DNA from: Bacillota bacterium
GTDB taxonomy: Bacteria > Bacillota > UBA4882 > UBA8346
Reading direction: 5' to 3'
Assembly (NCBI GenBank): GCA_003501335.1
Contig: DNPQ01000056.1
Span: 1 to 5,406, forward strand
DNA length: 5,406 nt
The translations under genes and the position numbers were made by a program. Below, one piece after another: positions 1 to 4,932 of this stretch (the stretch's first letter is position 1; each line of letters begins with the position of its first letter). The notes below the pieces were generated by a model. That model was not told the origin of the DNA, searched no databases, and worked only from the letters and a program-made list of their open reading frames with translations.

Positions 1-25
1 TTGGGACCGGATGGGTAAAAATTTT

Positions 26-79
26 TGTCAAAGTTTTTTCTTGGCAGGTCATTGGGCTTTTAGGGCGAAATACTAGAAT
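26..79 (+). promoter_or_regulatory. Candidate promoter with Spo0A-box-like site (weak)
   Basis: TGTCAAA at 26-32 matches the Spo0A box TGTCGAA at 6 of 7 bases. Downstream, GCAGGTCATT (44-53) and GGCGAAATA (64-72) loosely resemble the sigma-H elements AGGAwwT and GAAT, but both depart from consensus. An alternative vegetative reading is TTGGGC (52-57), 16 bases, then TAGAAT (74-79). An AT-rich run follows. It lies upstream of the only plus-strand gene on this side and would give a leader of roughly 190 nt. The assignment is inference from motif matching alone. Confidence 0.28.
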
Positions 80-137
80 AATAAATATAAATATTGAAAT
101 GTTTAGTAGGTCAGTTGAAATCGATCCGAGGTCGTTT

Positions 138-192
138 GGTAACCGGTTTATCCAGAAATGCTTGTTAGTTACGGGCAGGAAAGCCGGTTATT
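138..192 (+). other. Stem-forming leader segment upstream of the small plus-strand gene
   Basis: Positions 138-149 can pair with 181-192 over 12 base pairs, three of them G-U, around a 31-nt loop. The core TAACCGG/CCGGTTA is fully Watson-Crick. A second, smaller hairpin AATTAG-ACA-CTAATT lies at 239-253, just before the ribosome binding site. The rest of 80-268 holds no open frame I can support. I compared it by eye with common riboswitch consensus elements (cobalamin, c-di-GMP, c-di-AMP, SAM, TPP) and found no convincing match. It may be a cis-regulatory leader or chance pairing. Confidence 0.3.
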
Positions 193-268
193 GTTTTAGG
201 AAGGGAACTTGTCTCCGAAATAAATGAATGGGTCACCGAATTAGACACTAATTAAAAAAGGGGTGTTT

Positions 269-469
269 ATGATGGGCTGGACTGTGGAGACCGGAGTACC
301 GAAAGACGTAGTGGCAATCGCGACGATTACGGATTGGATTGTATTTTATTCCCAAGCCAATGATCAGATTTATTTTTATTCAACAAAGCCGGGAATTGTG
401 GGACTCACCAAAGAAGAGCTATTGGAATTTGTCCGGGTAATGGGAGAAAAGCACCAGGTTCTTCAATGA
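269..469 (+). CDS. Small hypothetical protein, 66 aa
   Basis: I do not recognise this family. The protein is small and soluble, with no signal peptide or clear membrane span. Its N-terminal half alternates hydrophobic and polar residues (VVAIATITDWIVFYS, then QIYFYS), which suggests beta-strands. The C-terminal part (LTKEELLEFVRVMGEKHQ) looks like one amphipathic helix. The start is chosen because AAAAGGGGTG at 256-265 places a G-rich ribosome binding site 5 nt before ATG 269 and 8 nt before the equally possible ATG 272; GTG 263 overlaps the site and is unlikely. A strong intrinsic terminator at 539-576 and a long leader support it as a single-gene transcript. It converges on the hydrolase gene on the other strand. 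No function is proposed. Confidence 0.6.
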   Translation: MMGWTVETGVPKDVVAIATITDWIVFYSQANDQIYFYSTKPGIVGLTKEELLEFVRVMGEKHQVLQ

Positions 470-538
470 GCGAAGGATGAAAAGAAGGTAATGGACTTTG
501 GAAATCGGTTTTGTTCCATGGGTGTTCATCAGGTTTTG

Positions 539-576
539 AAAAGGGGCTGTGCTCGAAAAGAGACAGTCCCTTTTTT
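539..576 (+). terminator. Intrinsic terminator, probably bidirectional
   Basis: AAAAGGGGCTGT (539-550) pairs with ACAGTCCCTTTT (563-574) over 12 bp with one G-U pair, around a 12-nt loop, and ends in TTTTTT (571-576). It lies 70 nt after the stop of the small plus-strand gene. Read on the minus strand the stem ends in a shorter T tract, so it may also terminate the converging hydrolase gene, whose stop is at 589-591. Confidence 0.85.
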
Positions 577-588
577 ATTGGATATCCA

Positions 589-1473
589 TTATTTGAAAAA
601 TACATGATTGCCAATGCGGGCGGTCACTTGAAAATGGGATCTTTGAATATAGCGCCGGGCTCTTGCTGAGCTGGTGGCAGGATTATAAAAATAGAGCGCT
701 CCATGGGAAGGATCGTTGCCTCGTATGGCAATTCCAGCTGCTTTGACAGCCGAATCCGTGGGCTTCGTTTGGGTCAGTCTCTGGGCCGTAGCAAATTGGC
801 CTGGCTGGTAGATAACTTTGGAAACTGAATCCGGGAAATCATGACTACGGGTCCGGTTGAGGACCACTGCCGCTACAGCTACCTGCCCCTCAAAGGGCTC
901 GTCGGGCGCTTCTATGGTGATTAGTTTGGCCAGGAGCTCTAGGGTATCCCGTTTATGGTTTTCTTTGCCAATATAACTTGGGGAAAATTTGTAATTTAAA
1001 GAAAGAGCCAGCCGGGTGTCGGATCCATTGTCGTTACCGGATGAATGGTTGAACCCGTAGGGATTGGCTTCGGCTTCAACCATCAACGAAAGGCCGGGCT
1101 TAGACGACAAATTCCATTCCATGCCGGCGATTAGGCGCGGTTCCGGTGATGCGGATTGGGATGCGGACGGATTCTGAGAGTCTGCTTTCGCAGATACCTC
1201 TTCGGCTCCCAAACCTAGGTAAAGAGAGGCTCTTCCCTTGGGGTTGAGCTTATAAAGGGCGGCTATTCCCAGATCATCCGTCTTCCAAGAATAATTACCC
1301 CGCAGGGCCCAGTGATCACTGAGCCACCAATTGAGATTGGTGGTATCCAATTGCAATAGCTTATTTTCCATCGTAGTTTCTATCCCTATTTGGATTGCGG
1401 CAAAACTGGCCGAATGCACACTGAAAATCGCCAAAAGAAACACCAAAGATGCGCTAAAAATTCTTTTGAGCAA
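589..1473 (-). CDS. Secreted cell-wall hydrolase (SleB/CwlJ-type Hydrolase_2 domain) with an N-terminal beta-barrel-like domain
   Basis: The 294-aa protein starts with a signal peptide (KR at residues 3-4, hydrophobic to about 20, likely cleavage after SFA at 25, no lipobox). Residues 26-163 contain eight alternating amphipathic beta-strands (about 26-34, 38-51, 54-64, 67-76, 82-95, 111-122, 127-139, 152-163); the last ends in NYKF, like the terminal aromatic of outer-membrane barrels. After a short linker, residues 177-294 form a Hydrolase_2 domain. Its conserved E188 (in TIEAPDEP) is the expected catalytic acid, followed by GQVAVAAVVLNR, YQPGQF, GALYFYNP and a terminal IGNHVFF. SleB and CwlJ relatives cleave peptidoglycan, SleB as a lytic transglycosylase. 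The start is TTG: AAGGGAGGT lies 7 nt upstream and no other start fits. The hydrolase assignment is firm; the outer-membrane barrel is inference from strand pattern, and a soluble beta domain is the alternative. Confidence 0.93.
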   Translation of the reverse strand: MLKRIFSASLVFLLAIFSVHSASFAAIQIGIETTMENKLLQLDTTNLNWWLSDHWALRGNYSWKTDDLGIAALYKLNPKGRASLYLGLGAEEVSAKADSQNPSASQSASPEPRLIAGMEWNLSSKPGLSLMVEAEANPYGFNHSSGNDNGSDTRLALSLNYKFSPSYIGKENHKRDTLELLAKLITIEAPDEPFEGQVAVAAVVLNRTRSHDFPDSVSKVIYQPGQFATAQRLTQTKPTDSAVKAAGIAIRGNDPSHGALYFYNPATSSARARRYIQRSHFQVTARIGNHVFFK

Positions 1474-1480
1474 ATCTGCA

Positions 1481-1488
1481 CCTCCCTT
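1481..1488 (-). promoter_or_regulatory. Ribosome binding site that fixes the TTG start of the hydrolase gene
   Basis: On the minus strand AAGGGAGG sits 7 nt before TTG 1473. The next residues (LKRIF) begin a textbook signal peptide, so this site decides an otherwise ambiguous non-ATG start. Confidence 0.85.
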
Positions 1489-1493
1489 GGTTG

Positions 1494-1634
1494 TTATTTC
1501 GTTTGTTTTTTCATTCGTTCCTGCCCAAAGAAGATGGGGAAAGGTGGAACTTTGCGGTTTGGAGTGTACTCAGAGTTGTAAATTTGAAGAGCGAGGGCCG
1601 TCAAACTTAAAATGAAAAGGATAATAAGGTCCAC
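1494..1634 (-). CDS. Possible 46-aa single-span membrane peptide (doubtful)
   Basis: A GTG-initiated frame lies between the chemotaxis-gene terminator and the hydrolase gene, with its stop 20 nt before the hydrolase TTG. It would encode one strongly hydrophobic N-terminal segment (about residues 3-17, VDLIILFILSLTALAL region) followed by a basic, proline-rich tail ending in MKKQTK. That topology is plausible for a small membrane protein co-transcribed with the hydrolase. Against it: no convincing ribosome binding site precedes the GTG, and a promoter-like TTGACG/TACAAC pair lies inside it. I do not recognise a family. It may simply be an open stretch within the hydrolase upstream region. Confidence 0.22.
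   Translation of the reverse strand: MDLIILFILSLTALALQIYNSEYTPNRKVPPFPIFFGQERMKKQTK
1575..1604 (-). promoter_or_regulatory. Candidate vegetative promoter for the hydrolase gene
   Basis: On the minus strand TTGACG (1599-1604) matches the -35 consensus at 5 of 6 bases. It is followed after 18 bases by TACAAC (1575-1580), which matches the -10 at 4 of 6. Transcription would begin near 1568, giving a leader of about 95 nt before the TTG start. Its position after the chemotaxis-gene terminator fits an independent hydrolase transcript. Confidence 0.42.
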
Positions 1635-1666
1635 AGTGAAGGACGTTTCCGTTACGGGAACGAAAC

Positions 1667-1704
1667 AAAGAGACTCCAGAATTGAAAGGTCTGGAGTCTC
1701 TTTT
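1667..1704 (-). terminator. Intrinsic terminator of the chemotaxis receptor gene
   Basis: Positions 1667-1680 and 1690-1703 form a perfect 14-bp stem (core AGACTCCAGA/TCTGGAGTCT) with a 9-nt loop. On the minus strand it is followed by the T-rich run TTTGTTTCGTT. It begins about 30 nt past the chemotaxis-receptor stop. A T-rich flank on the plus side (TTTTGCTTTT) means it may also act in the other direction. A smaller hairpin, CGTTTCCG-TTA-CGGGAACG at 1644-1662, lies just beyond it. Confidence 0.88.
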
Positions 1705-1734
1705 GCTTTTGAGGAAGAGGAACGATTCCGGGAG

Positions 1735-3357
1735 TTAAAATGGATTGGTATCCCTTTCCAGGGGGATGACTTCTTCCGGACTGATGATCGCAGTTTTGAC
1801 GGCATTATTTTGGACGGTAATTCTGGTAAGAGGCTCAACCGGTGAAACCGGGATCCGCTTTTTTTCAAGCCGGGGAGAGCTTGTCAAAATATTTTCGGCA
1901 TTGGGATTTCTTTTGCCGGAAGGCGTTTTTGCGCCGTTAACCAGTTGGGAGAGCCGCATGACCACTTCCCGAAGATTTTGAGCCTGGGCATTCAATTCTT
2001 CAGAAGCCGATGCGGTCTCTTGGGCGTTGCTTGCATTCCGCTCCGTTACGGTCTCGATTTGGATGATAGCCTGATTGACTTGCTCAATACCCTGAGCCTG
2101 TTCTTGACTGGCTGCAGATATTTCTTTCATCAGCGCAGTTACTTTTTTGGCCTGGAGTGTGATTCCGTCCAGATCGTTTTTAACTTTTTCACTGATCACC
2201 ACTCCTTTGCCGGATAAACCGATATTGGTTTCAATAATGGTTGCGGTATCCCTGGCGGCCCCGGCGCTTTTTTGCGCCAGATTGCGGACCTCCTCGGCGA
2301 CCACGGCAAACCCCAACCCCGCTTCACCGGCTCTGGCCGCTTCGATAGCCGCGTTCAGCGCTAAAATATTGGTTTGAAATGCAATGTCGTCGATGATTTT
2401 CACGACCTTGATGGCCTCATTGCTGGAATTTTTAATTTCGTTCATGGCATTCACCATCTCGGCCATTTCCTGATTGCCTTTTTGGGCCGCATCTTCCGTT
2501 AGCCCGGATAGTTGCAGGGCCTCTCTGGTATTACCGCCGTTTTGCTGCGTCATGGAAGTTGTTTCCTGGAGCGTAGCCGAAGTCTCTTCAATAGAGGAAG
2601 CTTGTTCCGAACATCCTTCGGAAAGTTGTTGGCTGGCAGCGGTTAGTTGGTCAGAGGCCGCAGCGACTTGGCTGGCACTATCCGAAAGAGAGCCGGCGAT
2701 TTGATTTACCGGACCGGTGATCGAACGGGTAATGAAATAGGAAATGATGATTCCAAAGGCAATGGCTAGGAGCCCCAGGATGATCAATCCATTGAAAGAG
2801 GCCAGGGTATGTTTATCCGTTGCTGTGTTATAAGAAGTCATTAGATTTTCTTGCGCTTTGATGAGTTCCGAAATCGTATTGACAAGCTTCGCTGTAGCGG
2901 GTGAAGCCTTGGAACGCAATAACGCAAGAGCTTCTGAATCACTGTTTGTTTGAGCCAAGGTCAATAATTGGTCATTAATAGGTTTTGCCGCCGCTACGGC
3001 TTTCATGATTTGATCCCGGAGCATCCGGGTCCTGGCAGTAAACATCGGGGCTTTGCTTAATTCATTATAGGCTGCCTGATATTGTTTCCGGGCGTCCTGA
3101 ATCTTTTGAATTTCCTGCTGGATACTTTCGGGGTCCTTATATAGAATGACTTCATGAATGCTGAGCATGATCTGTTGGAAAGAATCCGATATCCTGGTTG
3201 CCAGTTGAATCACATGATCATTCATAGCGGTTTTTTGATTGACGGTGAGGAACTGGTTCATGTTCCAAGCTGACAAAAAGATCATCATGATCATTAATGC
3301 TAAAAGTACGGTAAAGCCACAGGTGATCTTGGTTCCTAATTTCATCTTCGTTTGCAT
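1735..3357 (-). CDS. Methyl-accepting chemotaxis protein (transmembrane receptor)
   Basis: This 540-aa receptor would sense a ligand outside the membrane and control CheA through CheW. It has TM1 at about residues 11-31, a roughly 155-residue extracytoplasmic helical region of the four-helix-bundle sensor type, TM2 at about 187-210, then a cytoplasmic coiled coil. The signalling hairpin tip is unmistakable (about 321-368: [35 protein letters not shown]). Methylation-type patches appear on both arms (SSIEETSA near 254-261 and SASEELNAQ near 450-458). After TM2 only the first HAMP helix is recognisable ([13 protein letters not shown]); the usual DEIG-containing second half is missing. The last ~65 residues are a polar, proline-containing tail ending TNPF, not an NWETF-type CheR tether. 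ATG 3357 is chosen because GGAGG lies 7 nt upstream; TTG 3363 overlaps that site. No chemotaxis partners lie nearby. The ligand cannot be predicted. Confidence 0.97.
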   Translation of the reverse strand: MQTKMKLGTKITCGFTVLLALMIMMIFLSAWNMNQFLTVNQKTAMNDHVIQLATRISDSFQQIMLSIHEVILYKDPESIQQEIQKIQDARKQYQAAYNELSKAPMFTARTRMLRDQIMKAVAAAKPINDQLLTLAQTNSDSEALALLRSKASPATAKLVNTISELIKAQENLMTSYNTATDKHTLASFNGLIILGLLAIAFGIIISYFITRSITGPVNQIAGSLSDSASQVAAASDQLTAASQQLSEGCSEQASSIEETSATLQETTSMTQQNGGNTREALQLSGLTEDAAQKGNQEMAEMVNAMNEIKNSSNEAIKVVKIIDDIAFQTNILALNAAIEAARAGEAGLGFAVVAEEVRNLAQKSAGAARDTATIIETNIGLSGKGVVISEKVKNDLDGITLQAKKVTALMKEISAASQEQAQGIEQVNQAIIQIETVTERNASNAQETASASEELNAQAQNLREVVMRLSQLVNGAKTPSGKRNPNAENILTSSPRLEKKRIPVSPVEPLTRITVQNNAVKTAIISPEEVIPLERDTNPF

Positions 3358-3364
3358 TTTCAAA

Positions 3365-3373
3365 CCTCCTCAG
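3365..3373 (-). promoter_or_regulatory. Ribosome binding site setting the chemotaxis receptor start
   Basis: CTGAGGAGG on the minus strand ends 7 nt before ATG 3357. The in-frame TTG at 3363 would leave only about one base of spacing, so the ATG two codons later is the better start. Confidence 0.85.
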
Positions 3374-3400
3374 TAATAAAATTCATTGCAAATTTATGAA

Positions 3401-3433
3401 AATGCTCTGAGCTTGATGAAAGAGCATTAATGC
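3401..3433 (-). other. Hairpin and palindrome in the chemotaxis receptor leader
   Basis: AATGCTCT (3401-3408) and AGAGCATT (3421-3428) form an 8-bp inverted repeat around 12 nt. It overlaps a perfect 10-bp palindrome, GCATTAATGC (3424-3433). Both fall between the candidate promoter and the ribosome binding site, so they could be an operator or a leader hairpin. No regulator family is suggested by the sequence. Confidence 0.35.
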
Positions 3434-3460
3434 ACGATGGTTTAATTTAAATATATTTTA

Positions 3461-3489
3461 ATATTAATATAGTTAACTGAATTTGTCAA
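3461..3489 (-). promoter_or_regulatory. Candidate vegetative promoter of the chemotaxis receptor gene
   Basis: On the minus strand a perfect -35 TTGACA (3484-3489) is followed after 17 bases by TAATAT (3461-3466), which matches the -10 at 4 of 6, in a very AT-rich stretch. A second TTGACA lies at 3498-3503, as part of a direct repeat TTGACAAA spaced 14 bases apart. Transcription would start near 3454, giving a leader of about 97 nt. I see no sigma-D-type motility promoter. Confidence 0.55.
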
Positions 3490-3584
3490 ACGAATTTTGT
3501 CAACCTAGTAATGCTGTTAAATCAGAGGAAGCTAAGGACTTGGATTTGAGTTCTGTAAACCCGAACGGGTAGGAGAAGGAACCC

Positions 3585-3645
3585 GGACCCTTGCCTCTTT
3601 CCAAGATCAAGTAGAACTCAGTTCTTGACAGAGAGGCGAGGGCCC
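3585..3645. repeat. Large imperfect inverted repeat downstream of map
   Basis: Arms 3585-3598 and 3632-3645 pair over 14 positions with one mismatch and one G-U pair. The loop holds a second stem, TCAA/TTGA plus GAAC/GTTC (3607-3628), with a three-base bulge. It begins about 64 nt after the map stop on the minus strand. Neither side has a T run, so it is not a standard intrinsic terminator. It may stabilise the map transcript 3' end or be a short dispersed element. A further small hairpin, ACCCGAACGGGT, lies at 3559-3570. The rest of 3504-3708 holds nothing I can assign. Confidence 0.45.
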
Positions 3646-3708
3646 AGTTAGGGTGATTAATTTTCATGGGAACCTGAGGACTTGTCGTTTCCGATTGGTT
3701 TCGGCGTG

Positions 3709-4458
3709 TCAGTTCTGTTCCGTCAAGACCAGAGGACCGTTTTTGGTGATGGCAATGGTGTGTTCATACTGAGCCGATAAGCTGTGATCGGCCGTCCGGG
3801 CTGTCCATCCGTTTGAGTCGATGGTTAGCGCATAGGCCCCCTGATTGATCATGGGCTCGATGGTAAAAACCATTCCCTCACTGAGCAAGATCCCCCGATT
3901 GGCATAGCCAAAATGGGGAACTTCGGGATCCTCATGCATGTCACGGCCAATGCCATGTCCGGTATAGTCGCGCACCACCGAAAACCCGTTGGACTCGGCA
4001 TAAGTCTGAATGTCATGGGCAATATCGCCGAGACGGTTGCCGACAACGGCTTTTTTAATGCCGATAGCGAGACATTCTTGGGAAACCCGAAGGAGTTTCT
4101 CGGCTTCTTTGGATATGGGGCCCACCGGATAAGACCAGGCCGAATCGGCCTGCCAGCCATTGAGATTTACCACCATATCAATGGTTACGATATCACCCTT
4201 CTTGAGGGACTTTTGAGTCGGAAAACCATGGCAGATTTCATCATTGACCGAAGCGCAAGTGGCAAAGGGGTAACCATGGAAGCCTTTTTCTTCGGCCTTG
4301 GCCCCGTGGGAACGGATGAATTGCTCGGCAAAGTCATTGATTTGCAGCGTGGTGATGCCCGGCCGAATAATCTTACGCAGTTCCTTATGACAGCCAGCTA
4401 AGATTTTTCCCGCCTGAGCCATCAGCTCAATTTGCTGCGGGGTTTTCTTAATGATCAA
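3709..4458 (-). CDS. map: Methionine aminopeptidase, type I
   Basis: This cytoplasmic metalloenzyme removes the N-terminal methionine from nascent proteins with small second residues. The 249-aa length is usual for a type Ia enzyme without an N-terminal extension. From the TTG start, all five dimetal ligands of the pita-bread fold are present: D94 (TIDMVV), D105 (QADSAW), H168 (TGHGIG), E201 (TIEPM) and E232 (QYEHT). The substrate-contacting H77 (ICHGFP) and H175 (DMHEDP) are also there. The start is TTG 4458: AAGGAGG lies 8 nt before it and the resulting MIIKKTP is the normal family N-terminus. ATG 4488 would add ten residues encoded across that binding site and has no site of its own. The gene stands alone, not beside adk or infA as in the ribosomal-protein cluster, so it may be a second, paralogous copy; that is inference. 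Confidence 0.98.
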   Translation of the reverse strand: MIIKKTPQQIELMAQAGKILAGCHKELRKIIRPGITTLQINDFAEQFIRSHGAKAEEKGFHGYPFATCASVNDEICHGFPTQKSLKKGDIVTIDMVVNLNGWQADSAWSYPVGPISKEAEKLLRVSQECLAIGIKKAVVGNRLGDIAHDIQTYAESNGFSVVRDYTGHGIGRDMHEDPEVPHFGYANRGILLSEGMVFTIEPMINQGAYALTIDSNGWTARTADHSLSAQYEHTIAITKNGPLVLTEQN

Positions 4459-4466
4459 TTTTGATT

Positions 4467-4473
4467 CCTCCTT
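4467..4473 (-). promoter_or_regulatory. map: Ribosome binding site that fixes the TTG start of map
   Basis: AAGGAGG on the minus strand lies 8 nt before TTG 4458, inside the longer frame that begins at ATG 4488. Its strength and spacing make the shorter 249-aa protein the likely product. Confidence 0.88.
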
Positions 4474-4511
4474 GGATGATTGAAACATGACTGCTTACAA
4501 AATAGCATTGG

Positions 4512-4530
4512 GACGCGCGTACGCGACGTC
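4512..4530 (-). other. GC-rich hairpin in the map leader
   Basis: GACGCGCG (4512-4519) pairs with CGCG plus CGTC (4522-4530) through one bulged A, around the palindrome CGCGTACGCG (4516-4525). A second GC-rich element, GACGGCCCGTC, follows at 4537-4547. Together they form a GC-rich island of about 40 bases between AT-rich flanks, within the predicted leader of about 145 nt upstream of map. It may be an attenuator-like or mRNA-stability element; no known riboswitch is recognised. Confidence 0.35.
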
Positions 4531-4583
4531 TTCGGGGACGGCCCGTCGTTTTTTCATCCGGAAGGAATCAGCGGGTGGTCCGT

Positions 4584-4739
4584 ATGGGATTTGAAAAGCT
4601 TCATAATGAATTATATATTATGTTCCGGGAATTGGTAAAGTTATTTTCGGTGAAGAATCTCAGCGATAATAATAGCATCCCCGCTAGCGGCGACTGTTAT
4701 CTTTGGATTGAATATCATTTACAGCGGTTCCAATGCTAA
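4584..4739 (+). CDS. Possible 51-aa small protein, weakly Spo0E-like (doubtful)
   Basis: This is an ATG-initiated frame with GGGTGG 5 nt upstream. It would encode a mostly helical peptide: an amphipathic N-terminal helix (FEKLHNELYIMFRELVKLF), then NLSDNN, then a segment with SGDCYLWIEYHL. The helix-KxLxD-helix spacing loosely recalls the small Spo0E-like aspartyl-phosphatase family that dephosphorylates Spo0A~P, but the diagnostic SQxLDxLI motif is not preserved (S, I and Y fit; L and D do not). The predicted map promoter lies inside it on the other strand, and it overlaps an open frame starting near 4654. A real gene is possible but not shown. Confidence 0.28.
   Translation: MGFEKLHNELYIMFRELVKLFSVKNLSDNNSIPASGDCYLWIEYHLQRFQC
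4610..4639 (-). promoter_or_regulatory. Candidate vegetative promoter for map
   Basis: On the minus strand TTTACC (4634-4639, 4 of 6 to TTGACA) is followed after 18 bases by a perfect TATAAT (4610-4615). Transcription would start near 4603, giving a leader of about 145 nt before the TTG start of map. No other minus-strand gene lies between. Confidence 0.55.
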
Positions 4740-4920
4740 ACCGGCCGGCTTTACCCTCAACGGTAGGCTACTCAAGTTCCATAATTTAATTCAGTTACTG
4801 CTGAAACCAGGGAACCGGCTCCATTTCGTTTATAAAGTCCGTAGGGAAAAAGGATCGGAGAACCCGCCAACGGGTGGAAGGATTTTTAAAACGAATCCGG
4901 CGGTTTTGAAAATGAATTAG
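4654..4920 (+). other. Open plus-strand frame without a convincing start, possible gene remnant
   Basis: The frame is open from 4654 to TAG 4918-4920; the first usable start is TTG 4708 (70 aa), with no ribosome binding site. The translation has a hydrophobic stretch (AIIIASPLAATVIFGLNIIY), then FTLNGRLLKFHNLIQLLLKPG, faintly like the last strand-helix-strand of a PDZ domain, then a basic tail. The same frame continues after the stop directly into the 42-bp repeat array. I cannot tell decayed coding sequence from chance openness. A weak hairpin, ACCCG-CCAA-CGGGT, lies at 4862-4875. Confidence 0.2.
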
Positions 4921-4932
4921 AGAATTTTTGGC

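Noticed and set aside
405..614. 69-codon minus-strand frame spanning the convergent gene ends
   Set aside because: It overlaps the 3' end of the small plus-strand gene, reads through the terminator stem and overlaps the hydrolase stop; it has no family resemblance.
1494..1868. 124-codon minus-strand frame across the chemotaxis gene 3' end and the intergenic region
   Set aside because: Its N-terminal half overlaps the chemotaxis receptor in another frame and it reads through a perfect terminator stem. Only its last 46 codons are kept as a doubtful separate candidate.
3358..3363. TTG 3363 as start of the chemotaxis receptor
   Set aside because: It sits one base after GGAGG, too close; ATG 3357 has 7-nt spacing.
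3504..3708. Riboswitch, T-box or tRNA-like element in the gap downstream of map
   Set aside because: Hairpins are present, but no T-box (TGGNACCGCG), c-di-GMP motif, or tRNA T-arm/anticodon arrangement could be assembled.
3913..4401. 162-codon plus-strand frame antisense to map
   Set aside because: It lies wholly inside a clear methionine aminopeptidase on the other strand, with no ribosome binding site; it is a shadow frame.
4459..4488. ATG 4488 as start of map
   Set aside because: No ribosome binding site precedes it, and the added codons span the strong AAGGAGG that serves TTG 4458.
4524..4554. Plus-strand terminator (CGACG...CGTCG followed by TTTTTT)
   Set aside because: The stem is only four or five base pairs with poor internal pairing, and no plus-strand gene ends before it; it is more simply part of the GC-rich map leader.
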